From contig UQQY01000157.1 of assembly GCA_900543295.1 (NCBI GenBank), positions 1 through 5,012 on the forward strand: a stretch of DNA of 5,012 bases, written 5' to 3'. Source of the stretch: an uncultured Oscillospiraceae bacterium (GTDB lineage Bacteria > Bacillota > Clostridia > Oscillospirales > Ruminococcaceae). The translations under genes were made by a program, and so were the position numbers. Positions 1-5,012 of this stretch are shown here, in pieces (position 1 is the first letter of the stretch; each line of letters opens with the position of its first letter). Under the pieces are notes generated by a model that was given only the letters and a program-made list of their open reading frames with translations, made no database searches and was not told the origin of the DNA.

Positions 1-219
1 ACCAATGATTTCTAACGCATAGGGCAATAATCGTTCCCCTGCTTGTGTCAATTTTATCTGTTTTCCGATTCGTTCAAATAACTGCGTATGCAGTTCGGAT
101 TCTAATTGTTTAATCTGCATGGTAACAGCAGACTGTGAATAACCTAATTGCTCTGCTGTTTTAGAAAAATTTTGAATTTCTGCAATTCGTACAAAAGTTA
201 TGAGATTCCGTATTTCCAT
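1..219 (-). CDS. LysR-type transcriptional regulator, N-terminal part (cut by left edge)
   Basis: Reading leftward from 219, 73 codons stay open to the window edge. The protein begins MEIRNLITFVRIAEIQNFSK and continues with TAEQLGYSQSAVTMQIKQLE, the standard LysR winged helix-turn-helix. Recognition-helix residues S28-Q38 and the following LFER (47-50), LT-AGE (57-62) match the family pattern. The family binds DNA as a tetramer, senses a small molecule through a C-terminal periplasmic-binding-like domain (outside this window), and usually controls a divergent neighbour, here the decarboxylase at 399. Start choice: two in-frame ATGs exist (219 and 225 on the minus strand). The AGGAG at 228-232 is 8 nt from the one at 219 but only 2 nt from the other, so 219 is preferred. 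The inducer cannot be told from this fragment. The family assignment is firm; control of the decarboxylase is inferred from gene order. Confidence 0.93.
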   Translation of the reverse strand, partial: MEIRNLITFVRIAEIQNFSKTAEQLGYSQSAVTMQIKQLESELHTQLFERIGKQIKLTQAGERLLPYALEIIG

Positions 220-227
220 TTTCATTG

Positions 228-232
228 CTCCT
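228..232 (-). promoter_or_regulatory. Shine-Dalgarno site that decides the LysR start
   Basis: AGGAG on the minus strand. It lies 8 nt before the ATG at 219 and only 2 nt before the alternative ATG at 225, so it supports translation from 219. Confidence 0.75.
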
Positions 233-235
233 AAA

Positions 236-250
236 TTCAAAAATATTGAA
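236..250. promoter_or_regulatory. Candidate LysR operator (TTCAA-N5-TTGAA dyad)
   Basis: A perfect 5-bp inverted repeat, TTCAA (236-240) and TTGAA (246-250). The inner pair T237/A249 has the T-N11-A spacing typical of LysR-family recognition sites. It sits between the divergent genes, centred about 60 bp upstream of the start point predicted from the TATGAT box at 291-296. That is close to where LysR proteins usually bind to activate. It also adjoins the regulator's own -10-like box, which would allow autorepression. The dyad is seen directly; its function is inferred. The surrounding DNA is very AT-rich, so a chance dyad is possible. Confidence 0.45.
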
Positions 251-254
251 CGAT

Positions 255-260
255 ATTATA
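255..260 (-). promoter_or_regulatory. Possible -10 box for the LysR gene
   Basis: The minus strand reads TATAAT exactly at 260-255, about 36-41 nt before the preferred ATG at 219. No good -35 is found at 16-18 nt spacing (best CTATTT), and AT-rich DNA produces such boxes by chance. Confidence 0.3.
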
Positions 261-290
261 AATATTATGAATTTTACAAATAGATATTTT

Positions 291-296
291 TATGAT
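291..296 (+). promoter_or_regulatory. Possible -10 box for the decarboxylase gene
   Basis: TATGAT differs from TATAAT by one base. It predicts transcription from about 303 and a leader of about 95 nt. No recognisable -35 lies 16-18 nt upstream, which would fit a promoter that depends on an activator such as the divergent LysR protein. That dependence is inferred. Confidence 0.35.
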
Positions 297-359
297 ACCC
301 TTGCAGATGGGAAAAGTCAAGAAAACTATTAAAATCAGAAATGTTATTGATACAGTGCT

Positions 360-384
360 TTTCCGAAAATCTCTCTTACGGAAA
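360..384 (+). other. Small hairpin in the decarboxylase leader
   Basis: TTTCCG (360-365) and CGGAAA (379-384) form a 6-bp stem around a 13-nt loop, ending just before the ribosome binding site GAAGG at 387-391. It could influence translation start. It has no U-run, so it is not a terminator, and it does not match any riboswitch I recognise. Confidence 0.3.
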
Positions 385-398
385 GTGAAGGAAAAATT

Positions 399-1817
399 GT
401 GAACCATAAAACAAAAGAACAAAATGATCAAATCAGAGTTTTAATGAAAGAATTTATTTCACTGGCAGTTGATTTTTATAACCATTTAGATACATATTCT
501 GTTTCCCGTTCTGTCAGTAAGGAAACGCTTGAAGCTTTGAAAAATCAAACGATTCCTGTGTACGGTCGCCCACTTCAGGAGGTATACACGGAAATGCTGC
601 AAAAGATTTACGCAAATACGCTTCTGGCACAGCATCCCCGCAGCTTTTCTTGCATTCCCTCCACCGCCTCTTTGCTCTCATGGATGGGGGATGTTATGAC
701 AAACGCCTATAATCCTCATGCAAGTTGTGAAATCAATGCCCCTGCCGCAGACCTCGTAGAAAAGAAGCTGATACGCTGGATGTGCGGGTTGGTTGGGTAT
801 CCGAAGGAAAGCGGCGGGCTGTTTGTTTCCGGTGGTTCTATTGCAAATCTAACTGCATTAACGGCGGCAAGGGATGAAAGGCTGGCTTATGATGAACGCC
901 GTCATGCAACAATTTATATATCTGAGCAAACACATGCTTCAGTAGCCAAAGGTCTGCATATTATCGGATTTTGTAAGGAACAGATTCAAGTGATTCCTAC
1001 CGATGCGCTTTTTCGTATGGATATTTCTGCCTTGCAATTTGCTATTCAGAAAGACATAGCAAATCATAAAAAACCCTTCGCGGTGATTGCTTCCGCCGGC
1101 ACGACGAATACGGGAAGCGTTGATCCATTGACTGAAATATCTGCTCTCTGTCGTGAATATGGAATGTGGATGCACGTTGATGGTGCGTTTGGTGCATCAG
1201 CGTTATTGTCTGAAAAATACAGAAAAAAGTTATCTGGAATTGAGTTTTCAGATAGTTTGAGTTGGGATGCTCATAAATGGCTGCTTCAAACTTATGGGTG
1301 CAGCGTTGTTTTAATACGGAAGCAGTCATGTCTGATCCATAGTTTTGCTGCCCATCCGGAATATTTAAAAGACGCCGAATCCTCAGAAGAAAGTATTGAA
1401 TTTTGGGATTTAGGGCCGGAGCTGACACGATCGGCAAGGAGCTTGAAGCTGTGGCTTACCTTACAGGCAATGGGAACAAACGAAATAGGACATATTATTG
1501 AGCATGGCTGTTCTATGGCTGAACTTGCAGAAAAGATCATCCGTGAAACCCCTGAGTGGGAAATCATATCCCCTGCACAGCTTGGAATCGTAAATTTCCG
1601 TTATATATCGAATGGCACATTATCTGAAAAAGAGTTAGATATGATAAATCAAAACATTTCAAAAAAGATTACGGAAAGCGGATTTGCACAGGTGTTCACT
1701 ACGGAGCTTTGTGGGAAAAAAGTTTTGCGTATGTGTACCATCAATCCAGAAACAACGGAAAAAGATATTTATGATACGATAGAAAAGCTGACAGAATCAA
1801 GCGCTATTTTCAAATGA
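399..1817 (+). CDS. Group II PLP-dependent amino acid decarboxylase (aromatic amino acid/glutamate decarboxylase family)
   Basis: A cytosolic enzyme expected to remove CO2 from an L-amino acid to give an amine. The full 472 aa matches the usual family length of about 470-490. Landmarks: HP at 79-80 opening the substrate region, SGGS (144-147) for cofactor phosphate, H179 in the SEQTHAS motif stacking on PLP, AGTTNTG (233-239), D261 in HVDGAFG contacting the pyridine nitrogen, and Schiff-base K293 in DAHKW. Y322 in HPEYLK lies 29 residues after the lysine, the same distance as the catalytic loop Tyr332 from Lys303 in human DOPA decarboxylase. This favours true decarboxylation over aldehyde synthesis. 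The pocket differs by eye from aromatic enzymes (C85 and I86 where DOPA decarboxylase has Tyr79-Phe80), so I do not name the substrate. The GTG start has GAAGG 7 nt upstream; an ATG at codon 16 is the weaker alternative. It is probably controlled by the divergent LysR gene. Confidence 0.92.
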   Translation: MNHKTKEQNDQIRVLMKEFISLAVDFYNHLDTYSVSRSVSKETLEALKNQTIPVYGRPLQEVYTEMLQKIYANTLLAQHPRSFSCIPSTASLLSWMGDVMTNAYNPHASCEINAPAADLVEKKLIRWMCGLVGYPKESGGLFVSGGSIANLTALTAARDERLAYDERRHATIYISEQTHASVAKGLHIIGFCKEQIQVIPTDALFRMDISALQFAIQKDIANHKKPFAVIASAGTTNTGSVDPLTEISALCREYGMWMHVDGAFGASALLSEKYRKKLSGIEFSDSLSWDAHKWLLQTYGCSVVLIRKQSCLIHSFAAHPEYLKDAESSEESIEFWDLGPELTRSARSLKLWLTLQAMGTNEIGHIIEHGCSMAELAEKIIRETPEWEIISPAQLGIVNFRYISNGTLSEKELDMINQNISKKITESGFAQVFTTELCGKKVLRMCTINPETTEKDIYDTIEKLTESSAIFK

Positions 1818-1843
1818 AGCAATAAAGAGAATGTTTCTAATCT

Positions 1844-2154
1844 ATGGTGTATAGAAAAGTTTTAAAACTTTGCGAAGATATAAAAGGGCATTTTCACTTG
1901 TTAATTAATTGGAACGTTCAGCAACAAGTATAGGAGCTAATATTCACGAAGCAAATTACGCACACGGAAAAGCTGATTTTGTTGCAAAATTGCAAATTTC
2001 GCTCAGAGAGTGTTATGAAGCAGAATACTGGATTGAATTATTTGTAAAATCAAATTTGATCGATAAAGAAATTGAAAAAGAATTATATAGTCAATGCGGT
2101 ACAATTCGTAGAATTTTAATCGCTTCCATCAACACCGCAAAGGAGAACAATTAA
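1844..2154 (+). pseudogene. Four-helix-bundle protein (S23/IVS-type, TIGR02436-like), frameshifted
   Basis: The C-terminal 81 codons (from 1909) contain the signature RSATSIGANIHEANYAHGKA and then a Y-W-IELF helix. This is the pattern of the small four-helix-bundle proteins first found in 23S rRNA intervening sequences, whose cellular role is poorly defined. The frame is closed just upstream by TAA at 1906-1908. The missing first helix is found in another frame from ATG 1844: MVYRKVLKLCEDIKGHFHLL. Adding one base near 1907-1909 (AT-rich TTAATTAATTGG) joins both parts into about 103 aa, slightly short for a family whose members are usually about 115-125 aa. A few N-terminal residues may therefore also be lost, and no strong SD precedes 1844. 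Translation from TTG 1909 would give a protein lacking its first helix and has no good SD. It forms an operon with the next gene through a TAATG overlap. The family call is good; inactivation is likely, but a sequencing error is possible. Confidence 0.75.
2139..2145 (+). promoter_or_regulatory. Intact Shine-Dalgarno of the TIGR04076-like pseudogene
   Basis: AAAGGAG lies 8 nt before ATG 2154, inside the end of the four-helix-bundle gene. It shows that the original start of the next gene was 2154, not the unled ATG at 2166, and hence that the TAG at 2163 lies inside the gene. Confidence 0.65.
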
Positions 2155-2484
2155 TGAATAAATAGATGATTGAAGATTGGAGGTTTGATGTAGAAGTTAT
2201 CGATGGCGAGTCAAAGCATTGCAGACTTGGTTTAGAAAAAAGACGATAAATTCTGTTTTGAATATGAAACGCCGCAAGGCTTTTGTCCATGCGCTTTAGC
2301 TGAAATTTTTACTTGGTGCGAGGTCGTGCGCTGTGGTGGAGATTTTACCTATCGAGGAGCCACAGAAAAATATGTGATGGAAATCCCGTGTCCACGTTAT
2401 TGTTTGCAATTCTGTCTTACTGCAATACCAATAAATAGAGATGAGAACGGCAACTATGTTAGCAACAGTATAAGATCCAAATAA
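2154..2484 (+). pseudogene. TIGR04076-like small protein, broken by an amber codon and a frameshift
   Basis: From ATG 2154 the frame reads MNK, TAG (2163-2165), MIEDWRFDVEVIDGESKHCR, LGLEK and then closes at a TAA. Shifting frame at the A6 run 2236-2241 continues as DDKFCFEYETPQGFCPCALA and runs to TAA 2484, including VVRCGGDF and a Cys-rich CPRYCLQF. Removing one A rejoins the frames. TGG (Trp) in place of TAG would give MNKWMIEDW, which resembles the start of family members as I remember them. The rebuilt product is about 108-110 aa, near the size of TIGR04076 proteins, whose function is unknown. The family match is from memory of the pattern (x-GDKF-x-Y-x-P-x-G-F-C-P and GGDF), so it is moderate. 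The start overlaps the stop of the preceding gene, indicating translational coupling. No part of the gene forms a long intact reading frame with a start, so it is easily missed. Confidence 0.62.
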
Positions 2485-2493
2485 TTATTTACA

Positions 2494-2517
2494 AGAGTTC
2501 GAATCTCTCTGCCGAAA
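2494..2517 (+). other. tRNA 3'-end-like sequence (T-arm remnant, possible attachment site)
   Basis: AGAG-TTCGAAT-CTCT forms a 4-bp stem with the canonical 7-nt T-loop TTCGAAT, in which G53 and C61 are correctly placed. It is followed by C and seven bases where a 3' acceptor strand would be. There is no matching 5' half: the DNA just upstream encodes the end of the preceding pseudogene, and no CCA follows. It could be a tRNA 3' fragment left by integration of a mobile element, or chance. Confidence 0.3.
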
Positions 2518-2551
2518 CTGCAAAAATATCTTTTCCGTAGTGACTTTCCAG

Positions 2552-2583
2552 AAAAAAGCTCAATGCCATGCATTGGGCTTTTT
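2552..2583. terminator. Strong intrinsic terminator, likely bidirectional
   Basis: A 14-bp stem, AAAAAGCTCAATGC (2553-2566) with GCATTGGGCTTTTT (2570-2583), contains one T-G wobble and a 3-nt CAT loop. It ends in a T5 run on the plus strand, and the A6 run at 2552-2557 supplies a U-run for minus-strand transcripts. It lies 68 bp after the TIGR04076-like pseudogene and probably closed that operon. It also separates it from the right-hand unit. Confidence 0.8.
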
Positions 2584-2590
2584 CAATGAA

Positions 2591-2607
2591 ATTCGCCTAC
2601 GGCGAGT
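2591..2607. repeat. Short palindromic hairpin (REP-like)
   Basis: ATTCGCC (2591-2597), TAC loop, GGCGAGT (2601-2607) form a 7-bp stem with one T-G pair, flanked by GAAAT-like A/T sequence on both sides. It resembles the small GC-core palindromes dispersed in many clostridial genomes, but only one copy is visible here, so its repeat status is not shown. Confidence 0.35.
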
Positions 2608-2632
2608 GAAATATTGCCCCGTAATGAATATT

Positions 2633-2678
2633 CGGCTTTCCTGCGGCGCTGTCACTATTAGCGATGCGGTAAAAGCCG
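2633..2678. repeat. Inverted repeat CGGCTTT/AAAGCCG
   Basis: A perfect 7-bp inverted repeat (2633-2639 and 2672-2678) encloses a nested CGCT/AGCG pair (2647-2650 and 2660-2663). It may be a folded RNA element or a protein-binding site. There is no direct evidence for either role. Confidence 0.3.
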
Positions 2679-2913
2679 TTTTCAAAGACGCAAATAATAC
2701 AGTATTCTAAAAGCGCCTGTCTCAAATATATAACCGAAAGGATGATGCCCTATGGTTTTCCAAAGCAACCGACACAAGCAGATTTTTGAAACCGAGCGAT
2801 TAAATCTGCGAAAGCCCACGAAGAAATCTCTTGCCGTTTTGAATGAAAACGCAGCACATAGGAGAAAGCGACAGTTTCATAAGCAAAATTGTGTGAAGTC
2901 TTCCGTATGCGGC

Positions 2914-2942
2914 TTGCTTTTCTTCGGATATTCGTATATAAT
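2914..2942 (+). promoter_or_regulatory. Promoter of the HTH-MalT-like regulator unit
   Basis: A TTGCTT -35 (2914-2919) and a perfect TATAAT -10 (2937-2942) are separated by exactly 17 nt. The predicted start is near 2949, giving a leader of about 30 nt before the GGAGG and ATG of the HTH gene. The -35 matches only 3 of 6 consensus positions, but the -10, spacing and location make this the best promoter in the window. Confidence 0.7.
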
Positions 2943-2978
2943 GTATTGCGTAGAATGTTATCCATGCGGAGGTGCGAT

Positions 2979-3209
2979 ATGAACGGGATCAAGGGCTATA
3001 TATCCATTCGGGAGGCGTCCTACCGTTGGGGCGTGTCAGAGCGGCGTGTCAACCAATACTGCGCCGAAGGCCGTATCCCCGGCACGTCCCGGTTTGGGCG
3101 CTCATGGGCGATTCCCGAGAACGCGGAGAAACCCGCTGACCCGCGCAAAGCAAAGATAAGCAAAACAATCCGGAGGTACGCACCATGCCAAAATCAAAAT
3201 GGAACTTGA
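2979..3209 (+). CDS. Small helix-turn-helix DNA-binding protein (MerR/excisionase-like)
   Basis: A 76-aa protein. The first 46 residues form a compact winged HTH: YISIREASYRWGVSERRVNQ (7-26), then YCAEGRIPG (27-35) and FGRSWAIP (39-46). This is the layout of excisionase/MerR-like domains, where GRIPG and the R-x-W-x-I-P strand pair form the wing. The tail is short, basic and probably disordered. ATG 2979 is chosen because GGAGG (2968-2972) lies 6 nt upstream and the family motif begins right after it. An in-frame TTG at 2889 would add 30 unrelated residues and read through the promoter. Its last 25 bp overlap the MalT-like gene, so the two are one transcript and probably coupled. Such proteins often act as local regulators or as excision factors on integrative elements; no integrase is visible, so the role is open. 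Confidence 0.8.
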   Translation: MNGIKGYISIREASYRWGVSERRVNQYCAEGRIPGTSRFGRSWAIPENAEKPADPRKAKISKTIRRYAPCQNQNGT

Positions 3210-5012
3210 ATACCATTTACATATCGGAACGGTTGAAAGAAAGCCTGCGGCCAATCTCCCGCTGCGCCCTGACCACGGTGGTGGCACCTATGGGTTATGG
3301 AAAAACAACGGCAGTGAACTGGTATTTGGAGCAGCGCGCAAAGGTGCAGCCTCTGCGAATTGTTCGTATCAGCGTGTATTCTGACAATATTATAATCTTC
3401 TGGAAAAGCGTGCAGGATGCCTTTGTTCGGGCAGGGTTTGACTTCCTGCGGGACTATACTTGCCCCACGGATGCCGTCGGAGGGGGACTGCTGGCAGACG
3501 ATCTCTGCCATGAACTGGCAGGAGAAACTGCCTGCTATATCTTTATTGACGATTTTCACCTGTTGACGGACAGTCGCGTTTCCGATTTTCTCTGCACCCT
3601 TGCAAATCGGATGCCGGGTAACGTACACCTGATCGTTGCCAGCCGGGACCGGTTTCTGCCTGCCGCAGAAACCGTCCGGCTGGGAGGAAAGGTTTACCAG
3701 GTTGGCACAGAGCAGCTGCGCCTCAACCATACGGAGCTTGCCGTCTATGCCCACCGATGCGGCGTGGAGCTTTCCGATACACAGGTCGAAATCCTTCTTT
3801 ATTTCAGCGAGGGCTGGTTCTCCGCCGTTTATCTGAATCTGCGGACGTTCTCCGAGCACGGTGTGCTGCCAAGTCACAATTCCGACATTTATGCCACGTT
3901 CACTGCCGCTATGATCGACCCGCTCCCTGAAAGGCAGCAGGAATTTCTGGCGGTCATGGGGCTTGCCGATGAGTTTACCGCGGAAATGGCGCGCTTTATT
4001 ACAGGGGATGCCAATGCGGAAAAGCTGCTTGCCATATTGACTGAGCAAAACGCATTTGTCAAATGTCTGCCCGACGGCGTGACCTATCGCTTCCACCACA
4101 TGATGAAGGAGTGTTCGGAGCGCTGCTTCCTGACCATGAAAGCAGAAACGCAGAAACTCTACTGGGAGCGGTTTGGTTTCTGGTATGAAGAACATAGGCA
4201 GTATCTTCATGCCATCGCCGCTTACCGGAAAAGTGAAAACTACGATGCGCTGCTGCGGGTCGTTCGGAACGATGCGGGTATTCTGCTGGCGTCGCTGAAA
4301 CCCGCAGAAGTGCTGGAAATGTTGGAGAGGTGTCCGGCTGAGACGTTGAAAGCATATCCGTTTGCGATTCTGGTGCTGATGCGCCGTATGTTCACATGGC
4401 GGCAGATTCCGAAGATGATGGAGCTGAAGTCGCTCCTGCTGACTGCCATTGTGGAGCATCCGGAGCTGTCGGCGGAGGAACGGGGCAATCTTCTGGGCGA
4501 ATGCGACCTGATTATGAGCTTTCTCTGTTACAATGATATCAGCGCCATGAGCCGTCTGCATCGCAGTGCCAGCAGCCAGATGTCCCGCCCTGCCATCAGT
4601 ATCCAGAACAGCGGCGGCTGGGCCTTCGGCTCGCCGTCCGTTCTGATGATGTTCTACCGCGCGCCGGGGGAGCTGCAAAGTGAGCTTGCCGAGATGGACG
4701 AATGTATGCCCCATTACTATAAAATTACGAGCAACCACGGACAGGGCGCGGAAATCATCATGCGGGCGGAGGCTGCTTTTATGCAGGGCCGCTTTACGGA
4801 TGCACACATATCATTGGAACACGCCTATGCGCAGATCGAGGGAAACGGACAGGAAAACATGACGCTCTGCTGCGATTTCCTTGCGCGGCGGCTTTCTCTG
4901 CATGCAGATGTGGAGCAGCGGAATACCTTTGAGGAGCGATACGCGGCATTGCTGCGCTACCATGATGCGTCATGGATCAACATCTGGAGAGCCATCAGCG
5001 CTTATTACCACG
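3185..5012 (+). CDS. MalT/LuxR-family STAND ATPase transcriptional regulator (cut by right edge)
   Basis: 609 codons stay open to the window end. Residues 34-42 (APMGYGKTT) are a Walker A of the MalT type. YIFIDDFH (118-125) is Walker B, and ASRD (152-155) fits the sensor position. G210-W211 in SEGWFSAVYL matches the GW motif after the ATPase core, and YRFHHMM (301-307) matches the YRFH-type winged-helix motif of STAND regulators. From about residue 330 on it is helical and TPR-like. Relatives are about 850-900 aa, with a C-terminal LuxR HTH that would lie outside the window. They bind ATP and an inducer, oligomerise and activate transcription. The start ATG has GGAGG (3172-3176) 8 nt upstream, inside the HTH gene. 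Codon use and GC content are far higher than in the genes to the left. The family is firm; inducer and targets are unknown. Confidence 0.87.
   Translation, partial: MPKSKWNLNTIYISERLKESLRPISRCALTTVVAPMGYGKTTAVNWYLEQRAKVQPLRIVRISVYSDNIIIFWKSVQDAFVRAGFDFLRDYTCPTDAVGGGLLADDLCHELAGETACYIFIDDFHLLTDSRVSDFLCTLANRMPGNVHLIVASRDRFLPAAETVRLGGKVYQVGTEQLRLNHTELAVYAHRCGVELSDTQVEILLYFSEGWFSAVYLNLRTFSEHGVLPSHNSDIYATFTAAMIDPLPERQQEFLAVMGLADEFTAEMARFITGDANAEKLLAILTEQNAFVKCLPDGVTYRFHHMMKECSERCFLTMKAETQKLYWERFGFWYEEHRQYLHAIAAYRKSENYDALLRVVRNDAGILLASLKPAEVLEMLERCPAETLKAYPFAILVLMRRMFTWRQIPKMMELKSLLLTAIVEHPELSAEERGNLLGECDLIMSFLCYNDISAMSRLHRSASSQMSRPAISIQNSGGWAFGSPSVLMMFYRAPGELQSELAEMDECMPHYYKITSNHGQGAEIIMRAEAAFMQGRFTDAHISLEHAYAQIEGNGQENMTLCCDFLARRLSLHADVEQRNTFEERYAALLRYHDASWINIWRAISAYYH

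Larger units (their letters stand above)
2485..2978. other. Gene-poor junction segment
   Basis: About 490 bp without a convincing gene. In order it holds a tRNA T-arm-like sequence (2494-2517), a strong bidirectional hairpin terminator (2552-2583), a small palindrome (2591-2607), a 7-bp inverted repeat (2633-2678) and a promoter (2914-2942). Base composition passes from the AT-rich DNA on its left to the GC-rich DNA on its right. An open frame at 2752-2982 on the plus strand and a 50-codon frame at 2597-2749 on the minus strand are not called as genes. Confidence 0.6.

Noticed and set aside
939..1567. Several minus-strand frames of 78-131 codons inside the decarboxylase gene
   Set aside because: They overlap a complete, motif-verified gene on the other strand and show no family features of their own.
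1856..1871. A terminator for the decarboxylase gene at the AT palindrome
   Set aside because: There is no loop and no GC in the stem core, and it lies inside the next gene's coding region. No clear terminator follows the decarboxylase.
1909..2154. Treating the 81-aa frame from TTG 1909 as an intact gene
   Set aside because: It starts directly after a stop with no SD and lacks the first helix of the bundle, which is found in another frame just upstream.
1844..2484. A diversity-generating retroelement or 23S rRNA intervening sequence, suggested by the four-helix-bundle protein
   Set aside because: There is no reverse transcriptase, template repeat or rRNA sequence nearby. The protein family also occurs widely on its own.
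2889..2978. A TTG-started 30-residue N-terminal extension of the HTH gene
   Set aside because: It covers the -10 box and lacks an SD. The ATG at 2979 has GGAGG at good spacing and the family motif begins just after it.
2752..2982. A 76-aa plus-strand frame with an AAAGGA SD and an ATGA overlap with the HTH gene
   Set aside because: The product shows no recognisable domain and the frame runs straight through the best promoter in the window (2914-2942). The overlap alone is not enough to call a gene.
3194..4807. A 537-codon open frame on the minus strand opposite the MalT-like gene
   Set aside because: It is an antisense shadow of a GC-rich gene. It shows no family motif, its composition is low-complexity His/Gln/Arg-rich, and the plus-strand gene has clear Walker motifs and an SD.

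Overview
The window looks like a piece of a low-to-medium GC Gram-positive (Clostridia/Bacillota, probably gut-associated) chromosome. The reasons are strong Shine-Dalgarno (SD) sequences (AGGAG, GGAGG), AT-rich intergenic DNA, bacterial -10 boxes, and the gene families present. This placement is an inference, not an identification.

The left part (1 to about 1817) is a classical divergent pair. The N-terminus of a LysR-type regulator is on the minus strand and runs off the left edge. Facing away from it is a complete group II PLP-dependent amino acid decarboxylase of 472 aa, with a GTG start. The 179-bp space between them holds a TTCAA-N5-TTGAA dyad with LysR T-N11-A spacing, and -10-like boxes for both directions. 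The simplest reading is an amine-producing enzyme controlled by its own LysR regulator.

The middle part (1844-2484) is very AT-rich and holds a decayed two-gene operon: a four-helix-bundle (S23/IVS-type) protein and a TIGR04076-like protein. The first carries a frameshift. The second carries an amber codon where a Trp would fit, plus a frameshift at an A6 run. Their junction is still intact (good SD, TAATG overlap), so the operon was probably functional until recently. Much of this coding sequence is visible only when the reading frames are joined by eye.

The segment 2485-2978 has no convincing gene. It contains a tRNA T-arm-like sequence, a strong near-perfect hairpin terminator, a small palindromic hairpin, a longer inverted repeat and a promoter with a perfect TATAAT. 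Base composition changes across it, from clearly AT-rich to clearly GC-rich (for example 14 of 60 G+C at 2041-2100 against 36 of 60 at 3421-3480). It is therefore a plausible junction with horizontally acquired DNA.

The right part (2979-5012) is a GC-rich two-gene unit: a 76-aa MerR/excisionase-like helix-turn-helix protein, overlapped by 25 bp by the start of a large MalT/LuxR-type STAND ATPase regulator. The regulator continues past the right edge, so its expected C-terminal LuxR DNA-binding domain is not seen. I see no CRISPR array, transposase, rRNA or intact tRNA. I found no convincing undescribed system; the most interesting points are the decaying operon, the candidate junction and the altered substrate pocket of the decarboxylase.
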